Below are positions 6,027 through 14,849 of a stretch of 19,590 nt of DNA, in pieces (positions within the stretch are counted from its first letter, which is position 1; each line of letters opens with the position of its first letter). The notes under the pieces are model-generated. The model did no database searches. It was not told the DNA's origin and saw only the letters and a program-made list of their open reading frames with translations. The translations under genes were made by a program, and so were the position numbers. The stretch lies in assembly GCA_021640185.1 (NCBI GenBank), contig JAJXDX010000001.1, positions 7,685-27,274 of the forward strand, written 5' to 3'. This DNA comes from Oscillospiraceae bacterium (GTDB lineage Bacteria; Bacillota; Clostridia; Oscillospirales; Acutalibacteraceae).

Positions 6027-8579
6027 ATGAAACGAAAGAGCACGTGGATCGCAGCCGTTTCGGCAGCGGTGCTGCTGATCGTTTGCCTTGCCGTGCCCAC
6101 GGCCGTGCACAGCGGACGTTCGGCGGCGGTCACGCCGGGCACGCCCGCGCAGGAGGCAGGCACGCCCGGCAGCACGGTGGACCGGAACGAAACGCCGGGC
6201 AGCGCCGATGCCGCCCCGGCGGGGCAGCAGACGGCCGCCGGCACGCCGCAGCAAAACGGCGTGAGCGCACCGAAGAACACGGTGCCGAAGAACTCTTTCC
6301 CCTCGGCCGAGCAGGTCAACGTCACGCAGGAGATCGTGCTGACGAGCACCGCCGACTACACCACCCCGTATACCGAGGCGGCGATCGATGCGGTCTTTAC
6401 CGGCCCTAACGGCCAAACGATGACCGTGCCGGGCTTCTGGGACGGCGAAAAGACGTGGCGCATCCGGTTCGCCGCGCCGCAGGCCGGAACGTGGACGTAC
6501 GAAACGTTCTGCACCAACACGGCGGACACCGGCCTGCACGGGCAGAAGGGCACGCTCAGGGCGTCGGCCTACACCGGCGATAACGAGCTGATCGCCCGCG
6601 GCCGCCTGCGCGTCAGCGACGACAAAACGTATCTGACCTACGGCGACGGCACGCCGTTCTTCTGGCTGGCGGATACGCACTGGTTCGCCTTCTCGCAGCG
6701 CGAAAAGCTCAATTTCTCCAACAATAAGAACTATAAGTCCATGTTCAAGGGCATCGTCGACCAGCGTGCCGAGGAAGGTTACACCGCTTATCAGGCGATC
6801 CTGTGGGTGACCGCGACATGGGACGCCCTCGGCCTGTATAACGAGGGCGGGATGCAGTGGGAGGACGGCGCGCTGTGGGAGAAGCTCAACCCCGGCTTTT
6901 GGCAGAACGTCGACCGGCGCCTGACCTATATCGTCGAGCGCGGCATGACCCCGGTGGTCGGCTTCGACTGGACGAACACGCTCACCTCCGCCAATCTCGA
7001 GAACTACAAACGTATCGTGCGCTATGTCATCGCGCGGTATTCGTCCTATCCCGTCGTGTGGAACATGTCCGGTGAGTATAATGCTACCTCGCAGACGGTC
7101 AAGGATGCCCACACGCTGGATAACTACGGGCGGCTCGGCCAGTACGTGTCGGAGGTCGATCCCTACGGCACGCTGGAAACGGTCCACGCCTGCTACAACG
7201 TCGTGGATGATTTCGAGCATCCGCAGTATGCCGTGGACTATTTCCGCGGGCAGGAATGGCTCGACTTCGTCATGAGCGAGGGCGGCCACTACACCCACTT
7301 CGATGCACCCGTCTTCAACGATTGGGACGTCTATAACAACGCAGAATATCAGATCCCGTGGCTGGAGGCGGAGGCGAAATACGAGGACATCTGGGAGATC
7401 CCCACCGCCCAAACGCGCGAGATCGCGTATCTCTCGATCATGAACGGCTCGCTCGGCTACTCCTACGGTGCCGAGGGCGGCTGGCAGAGCACGTGGAACT
7501 CGCAGGACACCTACCAGACCTACGGCCGCCTGCCCACCCCGTGGCATAAGGCGCTCAATAAGGTCGTGGGCGCGAAGCACATGACTTATATGAAGAACTA
7601 CTTCACGTCGCTGCCGTGGTGGGAGCTGAAGCTGGATAAGACCTCCGTCAAATGGAGCGCGGAGCGGGACGATCACAGCGTGCTGCGCCCGACGGTCAAC
7701 ACCACCGCCGATATGCGCGCGGTGACGGTGTATTATCCGCTCAACAGCTTCGAGGATAACTACGACCTGTGGCCCGAGGCAACGGGCGTGCTGTCCGGCC
7801 TCGATCCCAAAAAGACCTACAAGGTGACGTGGTTCGACACGCAAAGCGGCGAGTACACCACCGTGGACGGGAAGATGCGCCCGGATGCGAACGGCAGTTA
7901 CAGTCTGCCGCAGCCGAAGGACAGCAAAACGCACGACTGGATGCTCACGATCACCGAAAACGGCGCAGCCACGATCGATCAGGAATACGCCCGCGCCGCC
8001 GCGCGGGAAACGAACGGCCGCGTGCTGCCGATGCATACCGGCGAGCGCTCGCTGCCCGAGATGTCCCTGCTGGATAAAAACGCCGTGCTGATCGATCTGG
8101 GCAAGGCGCGCGGCACGCAGGGCGAGGACGGCCTGTGGTACTACAGCTACGACCGCGTCACCGAGGAATACAGCGAGCTGCCGCGCGTGCAGCTGCCGTA
8201 TTGGGGCGAGTTCACGTGGCAGTCGACGGCCGGCGAGTTCATCACCGATAACCTGTTCTGCGGCGGCCCGACCAAGAGCGCGGCCATCGTGTGGGTCGCA
8301 CCGGCGGACGGCAAGCTGGAGATCTCCAGCCGTCCGAAGTGGTCGCAGCTCTATCAGGGCAACGAGGGCGCGGTGGTCACCTATATGCTGGGCGACGAAA
8401 AGCTGGAGGAGTTCGTTTTCGATACCGTGAACGTCTCCGAGGGCCAGCTGATGACCACGGTCGAGGTCAAGGCCGGCGACCGGCTGACGATCATGACCCG
8501 GGCCTATCAGGGCTATAACATCATGGGCAACCAAGTGGGTCTGAACACGCAGATGTATTTCACCGCCGATGGCGAATAA
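6027..8579 (+). CDS. Secreted DUF5060/DUF4038 glycoside hydrolase (GH140/apiosidase-like)
   Basis: The 850-residue product starts with a signal peptide or membrane anchor (residues 1-29, no lipobox) and a Pro/Thr/Gly/Gln-rich linker to about 88. A DUF5060-like beta-sandwich (about 93-190) carries the typical VPGFWDGEKTWRIRF and GTWTYET patterns. A DUF4038 clan GH-A barrel follows (about 195-540). E350 in WNMSGEYN is the likely acid/base, and E449 in EAKYED matches the family E-x-x-Y-E nucleophile motif. Residues about 540-660 resemble the putative collagen-binding domain (PF12904) that often follows DUF4038. The last 190 residues form an unassigned beta-rich module. The characterised GH140 member, BT1012, is an apiosidase acting on rhamnogalacturonan II, but DUF4038 proteins are diverse and apiose cannot be proven here. 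The start was chosen for AGAGAGG at 6011-6017, 9 bases upstream; the ATG at 6020 is in another frame. Confidence 0.75.
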   Translation: MKRKSTWIAAVSAAVLLIVCLAVPTAVHSGRSAAVTPGTPAQEAGTPGSTVDRNETPGSADAAPAGQQTAAGTPQQNGVSAPKNTVPKNSFPSAEQVNVTQEIVLTSTADYTTPYTEAAIDAVFTGPNGQTMTVPGFWDGEKTWRIRFAAPQAGTWTYETFCTNTADTGLHGQKGTLRASAYTGDNELIARGRLRVSDDKTYLTYGDGTPFFWLADTHWFAFSQREKLNFSNNKNYKSMFKGIVDQRAEEGYTAYQAILWVTATWDALGLYNEGGMQWEDGALWEKLNPGFWQNVDRRLTYIVERGMTPVVGFDWTNTLTSANLENYKRIVRYVIARYSSYPVVWNMSGEYNATSQTVKDAHTLDNYGRLGQYVSEVDPYGTLETVHACYNVVDDFEHPQYAVDYFRGQEWLDFVMSEGGHYTHFDAPVFNDWDVYNNAEYQIPWLEAEAKYEDIWEIPTAQTREIAYLSIMNGSLGYSYGAEGGWQSTWNSQDTYQTYGRLPTPWHKALNKVVGAKHMTYMKNYFTSLPWWELKLDKTSVKWSAERDDHSVLRPTVNTTADMRAVTVYYPLNSFEDNYDLWPEATGVLSGLDPKKTYKVTWFDTQSGEYTTVDGKMRPDANGSYSLPQPKDSKTHDWMLTITENGAATIDQEYARAAARETNGRVLPMHTGERSLPEMSLLDKNAVLIDLGKARGTQGEDGLWYYSYDRVTEEYSELPRVQLPYWGEFTWQSTAGEFITDNLFCGGPTKSAAIVWVAPADGKLEISSRPKWSQLYQGNEGAVVTYMLGDEKLEEFVFDTVNVSEGQLMTTVEVKAGDRLTIMTRAYQGYNIMGNQVGLNTQMYFTADGE

Positions 8580-8595
8580 GAAAGGAAGGATCCCG

Positions 8596-10185
8596 ATGCA
8601 AGTCAAAAAAACGCTCGCAGGCGCGCTGGCTGTTTTATTGTTGCTGGCCGGTCTGGCCGGGTGCGGCAAAAAGCCGGGCACGTCCACGCCGCAAAGCGAC
8701 GGCAGCAGCACCGTTTCCGATAACAGCGCGCCCGTCCTGCCGCCGGAAAGCGGCGCCCCCGATGTGACCGGCGACACGTCCGATCCCACCGCCACCGGCG
8801 ATACGTCCGGCACGCAGGGCGGCAAGCAGACGGGCAGCAGCGGCAAGAAGGCGACCGGCAACACCTCTAAGACCAATGGCAACACCTCCGCGACGAAGGC
8901 GCCCGCGCCCACCGGCGGCGGCCGCAACGACAGCTCCTTCTCTAACGAGAAGAAGGTCTTCAAGGAAGTGAAGAAGGATCTGGGCGGCATCACGATCCGG
9001 CTCGCCTCCCCGTGGTTCGAGTGGGTGCAAAGCTCCAATTGCCCGCCGTATCAGGTCGCGGCCGCCAAGGCGATGCAGCAGATCGCCAAGGATTATAACT
9101 GCAAGATCGAGATGGTGAAGGTCGAGAGCAATTTCAACGATCTCGTCGCCAGCAATTTCGCGGGCGGCAAGATCTATGCCGACATCATCGAAACGCAGGG
9201 CCAGCCGACCGGCCTGTATAAGTACATGGAGGACGTCAGCAAGGTCCCGGCGCTGGGCCTGACGACGAACGACTGGGATGCGTTTATCGGCGATTCCGCT
9301 ACGTTCAAGGGCGTGCAGTACGGCGTCGGCTTCATGATGACGCAGAACCTTGCCGTATCGCAGGTGATCATCGCTTTCAATAAGACGCTGGCCGACCGGT
9401 ACGGTGTCGGCGACCTGTTCCAGATGGTGCGCGACGGCAAGTGGACGTATGATGCGTTCGAAAAAGCCAGCAAGACCGCCGTGGAGAAGAGCGGCGGCAA
9501 GACCAAGGGACTGATCGGACAGATCTATACCTCGATCGGCGTGATGGTGCATACGAACGACACGACCTTAGTCAGGAAAAGCGGCGAAAATTACGTTTTT
9601 GCCCATGACGACAAAAATCTGCTCGCCGCCCTCAACTTCTGGAGCGATTACTGCAAGAAGGGCTATATGCTCGACCACAGCAGCGTCGACTACGGTGCCA
9701 GCTCCGCCAAGCTGTTCATGCAGGGCAAGACGCTGTTCATGCTGACCGATTACATCGGTACCTCCACATGGTTCAACTCTCAGATGGAGGATGAATACGG
9801 CGTGCTGCCGCTGCCGAAGGGCCCGAACGCGAAGGGCTACACCACCGTCGCGGGCACGAAGTACTTCATGCTGACGCGGGAGAACAAGAACATCGACGGC
9901 GCGGCGCGCGTGCTCGTCGCGATGGCTAACCGCACCGGCTGGGACATGAACGAGTGGGACACGGTCCAGCTGGAAACGGCGCTGCGCGACGAGGAATCGC
10001 TGGAGATGATGAAGAAATATCTGCTCAAGGGGAATTTCGTCAACAGCGAAAAGGCAAGAATGGGGTTGACCGACCGCTTTATCGATGCAGTGCTCGACGT
10101 CATCTACAAGGGCAAGAGCGCCGCTCAGGCTATGCAGGAGATCAAGAGCTCCCAGAACGCCTCCCTGCTGGAGGTCTATAAGTAA
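8596..10185 (+). CDS. Carbohydrate ABC transporter solute-binding lipoprotein (family 1)
   Basis: The 529-residue product has a lipoprotein signal peptide ending in LAGLAGC, with C23 the predicted lipidated cysteine. A long Ser/Thr/Gly linker (about 24-110) lifts the binding domain from the membrane. From about 115 the sequence follows the family 1 extracellular solute-binding fold, with early strands and helices (ITIRLASPWFEW), then YADIIET, and WTYDAFEKASKTA in the second lobe. Such proteins capture oligosaccharides for CUT1 ABC permeases. The ATG at 8596 is preferred because AAGGAAGGA (8582-8590) sits 5 bases upstream and the signal peptide begins there; an in-frame ATG at 8569 adds nine residues and overlaps the upstream gene. 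No permease is adjacent: the nearest are at 17714 and 18665, after a second binding protein. Confidence 0.85.
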   Translation: MQVKKTLAGALAVLLLLAGLAGCGKKPGTSTPQSDGSSTVSDNSAPVLPPESGAPDVTGDTSDPTATGDTSGTQGGKQTGSSGKKATGNTSKTNGNTSATKAPAPTGGGRNDSSFSNEKKVFKEVKKDLGGITIRLASPWFEWVQSSNCPPYQVAAAKAMQQIAKDYNCKIEMVKVESNFNDLVASNFAGGKIYADIIETQGQPTGLYKYMEDVSKVPALGLTTNDWDAFIGDSATFKGVQYGVGFMMTQNLAVSQVIIAFNKTLADRYGVGDLFQMVRDGKWTYDAFEKASKTAVEKSGGKTKGLIGQIYTSIGVMVHTNDTTLVRKSGENYVFAHDDKNLLAALNFWSDYCKKGYMLDHSSVDYGASSAKLFMQGKTLFMLTDYIGTSTWFNSQMEDEYGVLPLPKGPNAKGYTTVAGTKYFMLTRENKNIDGAARVLVAMANRTGWDMNEWDTVQLETALRDEESLEMMKKYLLKGNFVNSEKARMGLTDRFIDAVLDVIYKGKSAAQAMQEIKSSQNASLLEVYK

Positions 10186-10197
10186 AGGAGGACCATG

Positions 10198-13100
10198 ATG
10201 AAAAACAAGATCCTTTCTCTGGTTTCCTGTTTGGCGATCTGTCTTTCGCTCGTGCTGTCGGTGCTGCCGGCCACGGTCGCGGAGGATGCGCCGATCACCG
10301 GGGTCACGGCGCACGCGGTCGGCGGCTGCTGGGAAGCCGGCAGCTATGCGGTCGACGGCAGGATGGATACCCAGTGGCACACGCAGATGGGCGGCTGGGG
10401 CGCGATGTTCTTCGACCTCGGCAAGGACTGTGATCTGACGCAGCTGCGCCTGCAGTTCCCGTCCGGGTATTTTGGCGACAGCGGCAAGATCGGCACGCTG
10501 CGGATCGATGCGGTCAGCAAGATCCCCGGCAAGACCGATGAAAACGGGAATATTCTGGAAGGCCTGTCCCAAAACGACGGCGGCAACGGTTATTACATCG
10601 GCGAAAACAGCGATTTCGTGCTTTCCCGCCTGTACACCGGAACGGACGTGACCGCCGAGAACAACAAGATCCCGGTCTCGGTCGAAGGCGTGCGGTATAT
10701 CCGCGTGGTCATGTGGGATCCCATCGGGGTCAGCGGCAACGCCAAGATCGCGGAGATGAGCTTCTACGGCACGCCCTCGCCCGTCAAGATCGACGGCGTG
10801 ACGGCGGTGCCGGTATCCGGCTGCTGGGAAGCCGGCAGCTATGCGGTCGACGGCAGGATGGATACCCAGTGGCACACGGCGATGCAGGGCTGGGGCGCGA
10901 TGTTCTTCGACCTCGGCAAGGCTTACGACCTGACGCGGATGCGCCTGCAGTTCCCGTCCGGGTATTTCGGCGACGGCAAGATCGGTACGGTGCGGATCGA
11001 CGCGGTCAGCAAGATCCCCGGCATACAGAATGCCGATGGGAACCTGATCGAAGACGGCGGCAGCAACAACAACACCTATTATATCTCTGCCGGCAGCGAT
11101 TTCGTGCTCTCGCATTTGTATACGGCCACGGACGTGACCGCCGAGGACAACAAGATCCCGGTCTCGGCCGAGGGCGTGCGGTATATCCGTATCGTGTTCG
11201 ACGGCGTGAGCAAGGTCGCGAATAACCATAACGCCAAGATCGCGGAGATGAGCTTCTACGGCGCCGCGCAGGCCGAGCCGTCGCACGATGCGACGCTCTC
11301 CGCTCTGCAGGTCAACGGCACGGCGGTCGAGGGCTTCGCAGCGGATAAGCTCGACTATGCCGTCACGCTCCCGGTCGGCACGACCGAGGCGAGCGTCACC
11401 GCCACGGCGAACGATCCGTCGGCCGCCGTCGCGATCGAAAACGTGACGGGCGACCCGGACGGCAAGACCGCCAAGGTCACGGTGACGGCGGAGGACGGCA
11501 CGACGCAGTGCGTCTACACCGTCGCGTTCACGGTGGAGCAGCCGGCCTCCGACGACGCAACGCTGTCTGCGCTGTTCATCGACGGTCGTCCGCTCTCCGG
11601 CTTCCGCGCGGATAACCTGTCCTACACCTATCCCGTCGATCCCGCTGCCGCGGCGCCGGTGCTCACCGCCACCGCGACGAACGCGGGGGCGGCCATCAGC
11701 ATCACCAACGTGACCGCGCCCGCCGCGGGCAAGACCGCCACCGTGACGGTCACGGCGGCCGACGGCACCACCACGGCCGTGTATTCCGTCACCTATCAGG
11801 CGGCAGAGAAGATCTCCGTCAAAAAGGCGTATGCCGCCGTGGCGCAGATGCAGCCGCCCGCGCTGGCGGTCGACGGCGACCTGTCCACCGCCTTCAAGGC
11901 GTGGTTCGACTGGGGCATCCTTTATCTCGATCTCGGCGCGACGTATGACATCTCCCGCGTGCAGGTCGCTTTCCCGGCAGGCTATCTGGACAAAAACGGC
12001 CTGCACCTGAAGGTGCAGACCATCAGCGCCCTGCCCGGCGTGCTGGGGAAGGACACCGACGACGTGCTGGTCATGCCGGACGGCAATAACGGCCCGATGG
12101 TCGGCGAGCTGGATGTCACCGATACGCTGTTCTCGGCTCGGGTGACCGAAACGGACGGCAGCGGCATCGATGCGATCGGCTCCGTGCAGGGACGGTATCT
12201 GCGCGTGTTCGTCGGGGATAACCAGATCCCGGATGCGTATGCCGAGATCGGCGAGATCACGCTGTACGGCTCGCGCACGATCCGCAAAAACGACGCGACG
12301 CTGTCGTCGCTGACCGTCGACGGAAAAGAGATCTCCGGCTTCGATCCCGAAAAGACCGAGTATACCTATCCCGTCACCGCGGCGCAGAGCGAGCAGCTGA
12401 CCGTTGCCGCCACGCCCATGATGGAGGGCGCGACGGTCGACGTCCGCCAGACCGGTAAGGATCCCGCGGGCAAGACCGCGACCGTCACGGTCACGGCGCT
12501 CGACGGCACGACCAAAAAGACCTACACCGTGCGTTTCGTCACGGATCTGCTCGTCACGGACGCAAAAACGACCGTCATCGGCATCGGCGGCGCTTACGAT
12601 CAGGCCACGAACGTCGTCGACGGCAACGAGGATACGCAGTGGCACTCCATCTTCCCGTGGGGCGGCCTGTTCATCGATCTCGGCGAGGAATACGATCTTG
12701 CGCAGCTGCGCCTGACCTTCCCGGCCGACTACGCACTGGGCACGGAAACGGTCAAATACCGTCTGGATGCCGTCAGCGGCATCCCCGGCCCGGTCAAGGA
12801 AGGCTATCTGCAGGAGGACGGCGCGCACGACAACCTGTATTACATCAGTGCGGACAGCGATTTCGTCACCGCGCATCTGTCCTCCGGTACGGTCTCCTCC
12901 CGCCGCGCGGTGGTGGAGCTTGCCGGGCAAAAGACGCGCTATGTCCGCCTGATGATCGAGGACTACTCCGGCACGAAGTTCAATGCCAAGCTGGCGGAGC
13001 TGCAGCTCTACGCGCACGAGCCGTCGTTCGAGGCGCGCCTTGGCCGGATCACGGTGAACGGCAAGGAGCTGTCCGGCTTCTCGCCCGATAAGACCGGTTA

Positions 13101-14751
13101 TTTCTACGAGCTTGGCGCGGACGAGGCGATCCCCACCGTGGCCGCCGCCGCCCTGACCACCGGCGCGACGGTCAACGTCACGCAGGCGGATGCGGTCCCC
13201 GGCGCGGCGCTGATCCGCGTGGTGTCGGCCGATAAAACGCGCGAGAAGACCTACCGTGTCGACTTCGTGCGTGACGACGGCAAGAGCACACTGATCTCCT
13301 ACGGTAAAAAGACCGTCGGTCTGGGCAGCAGCGGGATCCCCGGCTACACCGTCGACGGCGACGAAAAGACCGTCTATGTTTCCCCGCAGGACGGCGCGAC
13401 GGTCATCCTCGACCTCGGCGGCCTGTACCGCATCACCCGCGCGCAGATCGTGTTCGCGGACGGCAGCGGCGAGGGCGCGACCGTTGCGCTCGATAAGCTG
13501 TCGGCCATGCCCGCCTTCAGCGGCAGATATACGTCCGATGCCGGCGATGCGCTGGTCGCGAAGAATTTCTACACCGGCACGGATACCGTCTGCTACCTGA
13601 CGGATGCCGAGGCGCGCTATGTGCGCCTGACCGTGCAGCCGAACGGCAGGCAGCTCCGCATCGCGGAGATCCGCCTGTACGGCTACGCGGCCGGGAACGA
13701 TGATGTGCAGCTGTCGTCCCTCACGCTCGACGGTGAGGCGTTCGCCGGCTTCAAACCCGGTGTTCAGCGCTTCTTCATCGATATCCCGTTCGGTCAGACC
13801 GCCGTGCCCACGGTCGCGGCCGCGGCGAAGGATGCCGACGCGATCGTGCGTGTGCGTCAGGCCAAGCGCCCGGGCGACACCGCCACCGTTACCGTCACCT
13901 CCTCGGACGGCACCGCGCAGGCCGAATACACACTGACCTTCGTTGCCTTGACCGAAGGCGAGCGCAATGCCGCGCTCGGCCGCCCGGTGCTCGCCAGCGG
14001 CGAGCAGAGCGGCTATCCCGCGGCGGCGGCCGTCGACGGCAAGCTGGATACCTCTTGGCGGCCGGACGGCAAACGGATCCACAGCATCACCGTCGACCTC
14101 GGCAGTCTGACGCGCGTCACCCGCGTGCTCAGCCTGCACTATGCCGGCGATCCGAACGACGTGTATAACCTGACGGTGGACGGCTCGGTGGACGGCAAGG
14201 TGTTCACCCGCATCTACAACAGCCATCAGGACATGGAACACGGCCAAAGCCTGAATATGCCGATGGACGCGGCCGCACGCTATGTGCGCGTCAGCTGGCA
14301 CGGCATCAACGGCTTCACCGGCGACCCGATCGAGGTCACGGAGCTTTCGGTCTACGGCATCCCGATGGAGAGCCTGATCGATAGCGTGACGGTCGACGGC
14401 GAGCCGATGACCGAGTTCAACGAAGGCACGTTCACCTATAACTGGCTCTATCGCACCACCGGCGGGCATATCCCGCAGGTCGCGGTGAAGGCGGCCGACG
14501 GCGTCGAGGTCAAGATCGAACAGGCCGCCGCCGCGGACGGCAATGCCACGATCACCGTCAAAAAAGGCGATATCGCCCGCACCTATATCATCCGGATGTG
14601 CCCGATCGGCGTAACGATCCGCCCGGATGACGGCAAGACCGACCCCTCGCCGGTGACCGGCGATGTGCGCCCGACAGTAGCGGTGCTGCTGCTGATCGCC
14701 GGCGCGTTCGGGCTGACGCTCTCGCTGCGCCGCCGGCGCCGTGGGGCGTGA
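10198..14751 (+). CDS. Giant cell-wall-anchored protein with alternating discoidin-like and cadherin-like domains
   Basis: The 1517-residue surface protein has a signal peptide (1 to about 30). Discoidin (F5/8 C)-like domains lie at about 32-191, 199-355, 539-691, 784-940, 1030-1163 and 1255-1388. Each contains a VDGxxDTxW-type loop, and the last is the most canonical. Cadherin-like beta-sandwich (PF12733-type) repeats lie at about 364-446, 453-534, 699-783, 944-1027, 1168-1252 and 1394-1471, most starting with DATLSxLxVDG. The tail has SPVTGD (1484-1489), a hydrophobic segment and an RRRRR cluster, the form of a sortase substrate; (S/P)PxTG motifs are used by clostridial class B sortase. No catalytic domain is visible, so binding or display of glycan is inferred. 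The second of two tandem ATGs (10195, 10198) is preferred because AAAGGAGG at 10184-10191 lies 6 bases away. Domains 1 and 2 are a recent duplication. Confidence 0.8.
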   Translation: MKNKILSLVSCLAICLSLVLSVLPATVAEDAPITGVTAHAVGGCWEAGSYAVDGRMDTQWHTQMGGWGAMFFDLGKDCDLTQLRLQFPSGYFGDSGKIGTLRIDAVSKIPGKTDENGNILEGLSQNDGGNGYYIGENSDFVLSRLYTGTDVTAENNKIPVSVEGVRYIRVVMWDPIGVSGNAKIAEMSFYGTPSPVKIDGVTAVPVSGCWEAGSYAVDGRMDTQWHTAMQGWGAMFFDLGKAYDLTRMRLQFPSGYFGDGKIGTVRIDAVSKIPGIQNADGNLIEDGGSNNNTYYISAGSDFVLSHLYTATDVTAEDNKIPVSAEGVRYIRIVFDGVSKVANNHNAKIAEMSFYGAAQAEPSHDATLSALQVNGTAVEGFAADKLDYAVTLPVGTTEASVTATANDPSAAVAIENVTGDPDGKTAKVTVTAEDGTTQCVYTVAFTVEQPASDDATLSALFIDGRPLSGFRADNLSYTYPVDPAAAAPVLTATATNAGAAISITNVTAPAAGKTATVTVTAADGTTTAVYSVTYQAAEKISVKKAYAAVAQMQPPALAVDGDLSTAFKAWFDWGILYLDLGATYDISRVQVAFPAGYLDKNGLHLKVQTISALPGVLGKDTDDVLVMPDGNNGPMVGELDVTDTLFSARVTETDGSGIDAIGSVQGRYLRVFVGDNQIPDAYAEIGEITLYGSRTIRKNDATLSSLTVDGKEISGFDPEKTEYTYPVTAAQSEQLTVAATPMMEGATVDVRQTGKDPAGKTATVTVTALDGTTKKTYTVRFVTDLLVTDAKTTVIGIGGAYDQATNVVDGNEDTQWHSIFPWGGLFIDLGEEYDLAQLRLTFPADYALGTETVKYRLDAVSGIPGPVKEGYLQEDGAHDNLYYISADSDFVTAHLSSGTVSSRRAVVELAGQKTRYVRLMIEDYSGTKFNAKLAELQLYAHEPSFEARLGRITVNGKELSGFSPDKTGYFYELGADEAIPTVAAAALTTGATVNVTQADAVPGAALIRVVSADKTREKTYRVDFVRDDGKSTLISYGKKTVGLGSSGIPGYTVDGDEKTVYVSPQDGATVILDLGGLYRITRAQIVFADGSGEGATVALDKLSAMPAFSGRYTSDAGDALVAKNFYTGTDTVCYLTDAEARYVRLTVQPNGRQLRIAEIRLYGYAAGNDDVQLSSLTLDGEAFAGFKPGVQRFFIDIPFGQTAVPTVAAAAKDADAIVRVRQAKRPGDTATVTVTSSDGTAQAEYTLTFVALTEGERNAALGRPVLASGEQSGYPAAAAVDGKLDTSWRPDGKRIHSITVDLGSLTRVTRVLSLHYAGDPNDVYNLTVDGSVDGKVFTRIYNSHQDMEHGQSLNMPMDAAARYVRVSWHGINGFTGDPIEVTELSVYGIPMESLIDSVTVDGEPMTEFNEGTFTYNWLYRTTGGHIPQVAVKAADGVEVKIEQAAAADGNATITVKKGDIARTYIIRMCPIGVTIRPDDGKTDPSPVTGDVRPTVAVLLLIAGAFGLTLSLRRRRRGA
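10291..11262 (+). repeat. Intragenic tandem duplication of a discoidin-like domain
   Basis: The first two domains of the giant surface protein repeat with an offset of about 495 bases. The stretch 10324-10383 is identical, base for base, to 10819-10878. Further blocks around the GWGAMFFDLGK, LQFPSGYFGD, RIDAVSKIPG, NKIPVS and AKIAEMSFYG codons are also nearly identical at the DNA level. The other discoidin-like domains in the gene are far more diverged, so this copy arose recently. Confidence 0.85.
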
Positions 14752-14774
14752 TCCCGACCGACCGCAGCCTTTGC

Positions 14775-14828
14775 GACCGGCAGGCGGGGATACTCCCGCC
14801 TGCCGGTCCCGGCCCGTTTTTTCGGGCC
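14775..14828 (+). terminator. Strong intercistronic stem-loop, partial terminator or processing element
   Basis: A 14-bp perfect stem (14775-14788 with 14795-14808) has a 6-base loop. It is followed by a second small hairpin, GGCCCG (14811-14816), a T6 run (14817-14822) and CGGGCC (14823-14828). The T-run begins 8 bases after the large stem, so it could act as an intrinsic terminator, but it is not ideal. No promoter fits between it and the gene at 14850. Partial read-through, or protection of the upstream mRNA end, seems more likely than full termination. Confidence 0.6.
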
Positions 14829-14849
14829 TGTCCACGAAACGGAGTGAAG

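Noticed and set aside
8569..8595. Upstream ATG start for the lipoprotein
   Set aside because: It overlaps the previous stop, and its nine extra residues precede a perfect ribosome binding site and lipoprotein signal beginning at 8596.
3388..9038. Long minus-strand frames opposite the GH78-like and GH140-like genes, and similarly at 14583-17723
   Set aside because: They cover the sense genes and their gaps with no ribosome binding sites and no recognisable motifs; compositional shadows.
10324..10878. Repeats considered as a CRISPR-like or mobile element
   Set aside because: They are in-frame codons of duplicated protein domains with a 495-base offset, not short repeats with spacers, and carry no terminal inverted repeats.
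14748..14849. Upstream GTG start (14748) for the CBM-fused binding protein
   Set aside because: It would translate the stem-loop and place about 34 odd residues before a clean signal peptide; the ATG at 14850 has its own ribosome binding site.
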